Positions 60,411-64,000 of a stretch of 64,000 nt of DNA are shown here, piece by piece. This stretch comes from Propionibacteriaceae bacterium (GTDB taxonomy: Bacteria > Actinomycetota > Actinomycetes > Propionibacteriales > Propionibacteriaceae). The position numbers and the translations under genes were made by a program. The DNA lies in contig JAISTQ010000051.1 in assembly GCA_031272505.1 (NCBI GenBank), positions 28,960-92,959 on the forward strand, in the 5' to 3' direction. Positions within the stretch are counted from its first letter, which is position 1. Each line of letters opens with the position of its first letter. Under the pieces are notes generated by a model. The model was not told where the DNA came from and searched no databases. It was given only the letters and a program-made list of their open reading frames with translations.

Positions 60411-61211
60411 TTATATCTTGACGCCGCCAGCCGCCGCCGGGGCGAGTTCCTGCGCTTGTTCGTGGGCGACCCCAACATTGATCGGCTCGTCGGCAGCACG
60501 ACCCAAATCTGGCGGCGAGGCTAGGCCAGGCAATTCTTTGACATCTGCCGCGTTCGCCACCAGTGTCGCCTTCCCCTCTCGGATCAACTGGTGCGGCAAA
60601 CGGCTCATCGCGGAGTACACCGACCCGGGTGTCGCCCCTACCGGACGTCCCAGCATTGTTGCCCACTCGACGGTGCTCCTCGCACCGGAACGATCCGCGC
60701 CCTCGACGACAACCGTCGCCTGTGACAATGCCGCTATCAGCCGGTTCCGCTGCAAGAACCTTTCCCGAGTCGGATGCTCCCCCGGCGGATATTCGGAGAC
60801 CAACAAGCCGCCTCCGTCTGCGATGCGGCTGAAGAGCGGATCATTGACGGCCGGATGGCAGCGGTCCAACCCGCCGGCCAAAACCGCGACCGTGGGTGTC
60901 GGGCCGCTCAACGCCGCATTGTGGGCGGCAGAATCAATGCCCACAGCCCCGCCGGAAACAACCGTGAACCCGCCGCAGGAAAGACCCTCAGCCATCTCGA
61001 ACGCCACATGTTCGCCATAAGGGGTCGAGGCCCGGGCGCCGACAATCGCGACCGACCGGCCGCAAAGCTCCGCCAGATTCGCCTCGCCCCGAACCCACAA
61101 TCCGGCAGGGGCACTACCAGAGAGGTCTCCTAGCTGGGCTGGCCATTCGTCAACGCCGGGCGTGATGTACCGCATACGCATACCATTCACGGTTTCAGGC
61201 AGCCCGCGCAT
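60411..61211 (-). CDS. dprA: DprA/Smf DNA-processing protein
   Basis: About 266 residues from ATG 61211 (61181 also possible). The Rossmann-like DprA core is complete: VAIVGARASTPYGEHVA, VVSGGAVGIDSAAHNAAL, VAVLAGGLDRCHPAVNDPLF, GGGLLVSEYPPGEHPTRERF, RNRLIAALSQATVVVEG. DprA binds incoming single-stranded DNA and loads RecA in natural transformation. The N-terminal SAM-like and C-terminal winged-helix domains of chromosomal DprA are short or absent. Ends ELAPAAAGGVKI. Confidence 0.9.
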   Translation of the reverse strand: MRGLPETVNGMRMRYITPGVDEWPAQLGDLSGSAPAGLWVRGEANLAELCGRSVAIVGARASTPYGEHVAFEMAEGLSCGGFTVVSGGAVGIDSAAHNAALSGPTPTVAVLAGGLDRCHPAVNDPLFSRIADGGGLLVSEYPPGEHPTRERFLQRNRLIAALSQATVVVEGADRSGARSTVEWATMLGRPVGATPGSVYSAMSRLPHQLIREGKATLVANAADVKELPGLASPPDLGRAADEPINVGVAHEQAQELAPAAAGGVKI

Positions 61212-61500
61212 CTGCCCCACCCCCAGAGTGCAGCGTCTTCAGCCGCTGCACCTCCCGCAGATCAATCGCCGGATCCGCAGCCCAATCGACCACCTCCGGC
61301 GCGGAAAGCTGCAACTCGAAAAGCCTGCGCACCGCCCTCGCCGCATCCAAATCGGCCTCATGGCGGGCCTGGACCGCAGCCACCAGTTCGGCGGCCGCCT
61401 CCACCAGCTTCGCCTCGCGGACCTTCGCGGCCTTCTGCCGTTCCACCAGCTTCGCCGCAATCTGCTTCCTCGCCGCCACCATCTGTTTCTGTGTAGGCAT
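61195..61500 (-). CDS. Small coiled-coil protein, first gene after promoter g
   Basis: 101 residues; AAAGGAG precedes ATG 61500. Ala/Lys/Arg/Glu-rich helix (MPTQKQMVAARKQIAAKLVE onward) for about 70 residues, then VDWAADPAIDLREVQRL. Overlaps the dprA start. Probably a coiled coil; no family recognised. Confidence 0.65.
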   Translation of the reverse strand: MPTQKQMVAARKQIAAKLVERQKAAKVREAKLVEAAAELVAAVQARHEADLDAARAVRRLFELQLSAPEVVDWAADPAIDLREVQRLKTLHSGGGADARAA

Positions 61501-61524
61501 ACCTACTCCTTTCCTTATAACCTA

Positions 61525-61557
61525 GATATGGCAGCCGGACCGGCGAAGTGGGACACA
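61525..61557 (-). promoter_or_regulatory. Bipartite element promoter, copy g (DprA operon)
   Basis: Minus strand GTGTCCCACTTC, 12 bases, GCCATATCT, ending 25 bases before ATG 61500. Its right half is identical to that of CRISPR spacer 3. Confidence 0.8.
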
Positions 61558-61574
61558 ACAAGCCCCAACCGTGT

Positions 61575-63206
61575 TCAGATGCCAACCGGAGGGGACGACG
61601 GGCGTGCGGCCGCCAAATCCTCATCACGCGGACCCAACACGCCCACCCCGGCAGAACGCTCAAGGCTCACATCAGGATCGCGGCCCGGCCGTGACACCGG
61701 AGCGCTCTCTTCTGTCAAACGAAAGGAATGGGGTGTGCCGCGCAGCCCGAACGCCACCTCCAGATCATCCAAATCCGGCTGCTCATGCCCGGAAAGATCC
61801 GCAACCGTCCACGCCAGCCGCAGCACCTTATCTGCCCCGCGCGGCGAAAGGACACCGCGCGCCACCGCATCCTCGATCGGCTCTGCCCTTCTGGTCATCC
61901 GACGAAGATCCAATGTAGGCACCTTCGCGTTCGTCTCCACATCCAAATGGCCCAGCCGATCCAACTGCCGGTCGCGCGCCTCATCCACGAAACTGCGCAG
62001 CTCGCCAACCGTACCCACAAACTCCAACCAATCCACCACCGGACGGCCATCCCGGAGTTGAATATCAAGCCGATCCAGCATCGCCCCCGGAATCCGATTC
62101 CCATAGCGGCGCAACTGCTGCGGCGGGCACGAACACCCATCCGGCTGGCCGCACGGGCAACCCGCCGCGCCCACAACAAGCTGGAAGGCAGCCGGCCAGA
62201 CCGTGGCACCCCCACTAGTATTCGCCGCCGTCACCCGCCCAGACTCCATCGGCACCCTGAAACGATCCAACACCCGGTCAGGGAAACCCGGGGCCTCCGG
62301 CAAGAACAACACCCCGCCATGCGCCAACGACATCAAACCCGGATGCTCCAGACTGCCAACCATCGCAACCAGGTAGCCCTTCGGGTCCGCCTTCAGCAGC
62401 GGCGGCCGCCGATCCAAATCACGCTGCCGCAGACGCTTGCCCAGCAAAGACTCAAACATCGCGTGCTGCAACGCCGTCTGCTGATCCATATCCGGCAGCA
62501 CCTGCGCCAACAGCCTCGCCGCCGCATCCGGAACCATCCCATTCGGATGCTGCACCAACATGTGATGCTGCCCAGCCGCCGCCACCGTCACCGCCGCCAC
62601 CAAATGGTCAGGCAGCCCATACGACGAAACCCGCCAGAACCCATGATCGACCACGCTCGGCAAACCCGGCCCCGCCCCGACACTCGGACTAGCCGGAGAG
62701 GACAGCCGCTCAAACAAATCCTTGACGTCCCTCACCCCGACCACCTCGACCCCCGGAACCAGATAAGCCTCCGCCATCTGATCCAAAGGCACCACCACCC
62801 GGTCAAACCCGGCCTTTCGGGCGGCCGCCACCGCCGGAACCACCCCGCTGGTGTGGCGGACCGTCCCGTCCAAACCCAACTCCCCCAAAAACACCATCCC
62901 ATCCGCGCAACCTCGCGGAATCCAACCCTCCGCCTGCGCGAACGCGGCCATCGCCGCCAAATCATGATGCGGCTGCGCAGCAAAATCCGGACTCGCGCCG
63001 AACACCACATCATGGCTCTCCCAACGCAGCCCCACCGACGTTGCCGCCGCCCGCACCCGATCCCGCATCTCGACCCGGCTCGGAACCGGCAACCCCAGAC
63101 GCAAAGCCCTCTCATCAACGCCCGGCAGGCCCACACTTGCCGAAACCGTCACAGGTACCCCGCCGATACCAGCCAAAAAAACCGAACTCGCCAACCCCGC
63201 AGCCAT
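61575..63206 (-). CDS. ComM/YifB-like protein with degenerate ATPase motifs
   Basis: 543 residues from ATG 63206 (GAGGGG 8 bases upstream; a GTG one codon earlier is possible). N-terminal Lon-like domain of the ComM family (VSASVGLPGVDERALRLGL, FLGELGLDGTVRHTSGVVPA) and the Mg-chelatase core in order: LAHGGVLFLPEAPGF, GGATVWPAAFQLVVG, then the CPCG...C-x-C cluster and RIPGAMLDRLDI. But Walker A (GPPGxGK in the family) is QHPNGMVPD, and Walker B DE is PE. So ATP hydrolysis is not expected. Ends SSPPVGI. Sits two genes from dprA. Confidence 0.85.
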   Translation of the reverse strand: MAAGLASSVFLAGIGGVPVTVSASVGLPGVDERALRLGLPVPSRVEMRDRVRAAATSVGLRWESHDVVFGASPDFAAQPHHDLAAMAAFAQAEGWIPRGCADGMVFLGELGLDGTVRHTSGVVPAVAAARKAGFDRVVVPLDQMAEAYLVPGVEVVGVRDVKDLFERLSSPASPSVGAGPGLPSVVDHGFWRVSSYGLPDHLVAAVTVAAAGQHHMLVQHPNGMVPDAAARLLAQVLPDMDQQTALQHAMFESLLGKRLRQRDLDRRPPLLKADPKGYLVAMVGSLEHPGLMSLAHGGVLFLPEAPGFPDRVLDRFRVPMESGRVTAANTSGGATVWPAAFQLVVGAAGCPCGQPDGCSCPPQQLRRYGNRIPGAMLDRLDIQLRDGRPVVDWLEFVGTVGELRSFVDEARDRQLDRLGHLDVETNAKVPTLDLRRMTRRAEPIEDAVARGVLSPRGADKVLRLAWTVADLSGHEQPDLDDLEVAFGLRGTPHSFRLTEESAPVSRPGRDPDVSLERSAGVGVLGPRDEDLAAARPSSPPVGI

Positions 63207-63219
63207 CACAACCACCCCT

Positions 63220-63531
63220 CTAGACCGACGGCCCCACCGGACCAGGACCAGCCGCCTCGACAGCCTGCTCCGGAAGCGGAACCGGCGCTGACGGTTGACC
63301 CGCCAACGCCCCATAATGACGCTCCAACACACCCTGAAGATGAAACTCGATCACATCCCAGTTAATGCCCCTATTCGCATCAAACCGTCGATCCACCTCA
63401 TCAAGAACATCCCCAGCCAGCTCATCCGTCAACGGATGACGCCGCTGCCAATCCTCATCAAAAAACTCATCCCAAACCTCCCGGACATCCTCAACCGTCC
63501 ACGAAGAATGAATCTCAGTAGTCGCACTCAC
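63220..63531 (-). CDS. Small acidic protein, first gene after promoter h, with shared tail
   Basis: 103 residues from a GTG at 63531 chosen because AAGGGGAGG lies 5 bases upstream; the ATG at 63555 lies inside the promoter motif. Acidic helices (VEDVREVWDEFFDEDWQRRH) and a globular middle (VIEFHLQGVLERHYGAL), then a Pro/Ala-rich linker ending GPGPVGPSV. Fourteen bases before the ComM-like start. No family recognised. Confidence 0.7.
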   Translation of the reverse strand: MSATTEIHSSWTVEDVREVWDEFFDEDWQRRHPLTDELAGDVLDEVDRRFDANRGINWDVIEFHLQGVLERHYGALAGQPSAPVPLPEQAVEAAGPGPVGPSV

Positions 63532-63555
63532 AGATACCTCCCCTTGTTTACCCAT

Positions 63556-63588
63556 AGAGAAGGCAACAAAACACCCGAAGTGGGACAA
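63556..63588 (-). promoter_or_regulatory. Bipartite element promoter, copy h (ComM-like operon)
   Basis: Minus strand TTGTCCCACTTC region, 12 bases, GCCTTCTCT, ending 25 bases before GTG 63531. Confidence 0.78.
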
Positions 63589-63685
63589 GCATCGCCACAA
63601 GGATGCCCAAGGCCGACTATCTCCGGGTAAAAGTCGGAGCTTCGTACCCGCCCCGCTGTTCGCTAGGAGTGTCAGATTAACGGTG

Positions 63686-64000
63686 GGCGGGGCTTTGGTC
63701 CCGCTCCGTTGGGTTCGCTTGTCGTCAAACAGCGGCAAACCAAACAGCTGTCGGAGCTTTGGTCCCGCTCCGTTGGGTTCGCTTGTCCTATAGTTCCGAT
63801 GATCGATTTGATTGTCGGAGCTTTGGTCCCGCTCCGTTGGGTTCGCTTGCCACTTCGGGGTGAAAACCGCCATATCTGTCGGAGCTTTGGTCCCGCTCCG
63901 TTGGGTTCGCTTGTCCTCGTCACGTTCAAAAGAAGCTTCATGTCGGAGCTTTGGTCCCGCTCCGTGGGGTTCGCTTGTCCTCGTCACGTTCAAAAGAAGC
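63686..64000 (-). CRISPR. CRISPR array, five 36-bp repeats visible, truncated at window edge
   Basis: Repeats at 63686-63721, 63750-63785, 63814-63849, 63878-63913 and 63942-63977, all 36 bases and all separated by exactly 28. The repeat begins GTCGGAGC and ends GGTTCGCTTG, with an internal CGGAGC/GCTCCG hairpin. The first repeat has two changes in its 5' end, marking it as the leader-distal end, so transcription is probably leftward from a leader beyond 64000. Spacer 5 (63978 on) repeats the visible bases of spacer 4. No cas gene is in the window, so the type is not assignable. The last spacer base is T in all four complete cases, so repeat length could be 37. Confidence 0.82.

Noticed and set aside
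63672..63993. ORFs running through the CRISPR array with repeated Arg-Ser-Gly-Thr-Lys
   Set aside because: The 64-base period is not a multiple of three and the repeated peptide is the repeat translated in rotating frames.

Overview
The window reads as a large piece of a GC-rich (roughly 60 % G+C) conjugative plasmid, or plasmid-like element, of an actinomycete (Actinomycetota). The grounds are an SCO6880-type conjugation protein, a DUF6668-like P-loop protein, three tandem DUF4192 proteins, a LysM protein with a BTAD-like C-terminus at the end of a Tad pilus operon, a class F-like sortase, GTG and TTG starts and at least one apparently leaderless gene. Plasmid character comes from a ParA / small DNA-binding protein / centromere locus, a replication-initiator-like protein next to a DnaB helicase, a VapBC toxin-antitoxin pair and a tyrosine recombinase. 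No rRNA or tRNA gene was seen. No relaxase and no complete coupling ATPase lie in the window. Genus cannot be named from the sequence.

Layout. 1-10,306 (minus strand): type IV secretion/conjugation operon (VirB4-like ATPase, SCO6880-like, TrbL/VirB6-like, VirB8-like, small two-TM subunit, P-loop protein, and a secreted EEP-nuclease/ARB_07466-like fusion). 10,609-16,601: defence island with a putative wHTH protein and a helicase/methyltransferase restriction-modification system. 16,839-29,771: complete Tad pilus operon with its own LysM/BTAD protein and sortase. 30,107-37,319: giant repeat-built surface protein followed by three DUF4192 paralogues. 37,426-42,712: replication and partition core. 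43,126-46,992: AAA ATPase with triplicated 42-bp palindromes, tyrosine recombinase, and vapBC bracketed by two 34-bp lox/dif-like sites. 47,015-57,545: surface and sensing genes (a phase-variable RCC1 protein, a leucine-rich-repeat protein, a pseudokinase-RCC1 protein, a TIR-GAF-like protein). 57,781-63,531: a DprA/ComM-like operon with several unknown proteins. 63,686-64,000: start of a CRISPR array that runs off the window.

What ties it together. Eight copies of one bipartite promoter-like motif (GTGTCCCACTTC, exactly 12 bases, then GCCWTNTCT) sit 17-32 bases upstream of the first start codon of nearly every operon: conjugation, LysM, sortase/Tad, surface protein, LRR/pseudokinase, DprA, ComM-like, and one place with no convincing gene. 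This looks like an element-wide regulon. Two copies also carry the same 29-bp palindrome at the same 16-base distance. One CRISPR spacer is itself a 28-base version of this motif, with a central 12-mer different from all eight resident copies, suggesting the array targets promoters of sibling elements.

A second unifying feature is a shared C-terminal tail. Nine proteins of unrelated fold (three DUF4192 proteins, the AAA ATPase, DprA, the ComM-like protein and three unknowns) end in a Pro/Ala/Gly-rich linker followed by a terminal (Gly/Pro/Val)-x-Ile or Val. I infer a common targeting or recruitment tag, possibly for delivery of DNA-processing proteins through the conjugation system. This is hypothesis, not demonstrated.
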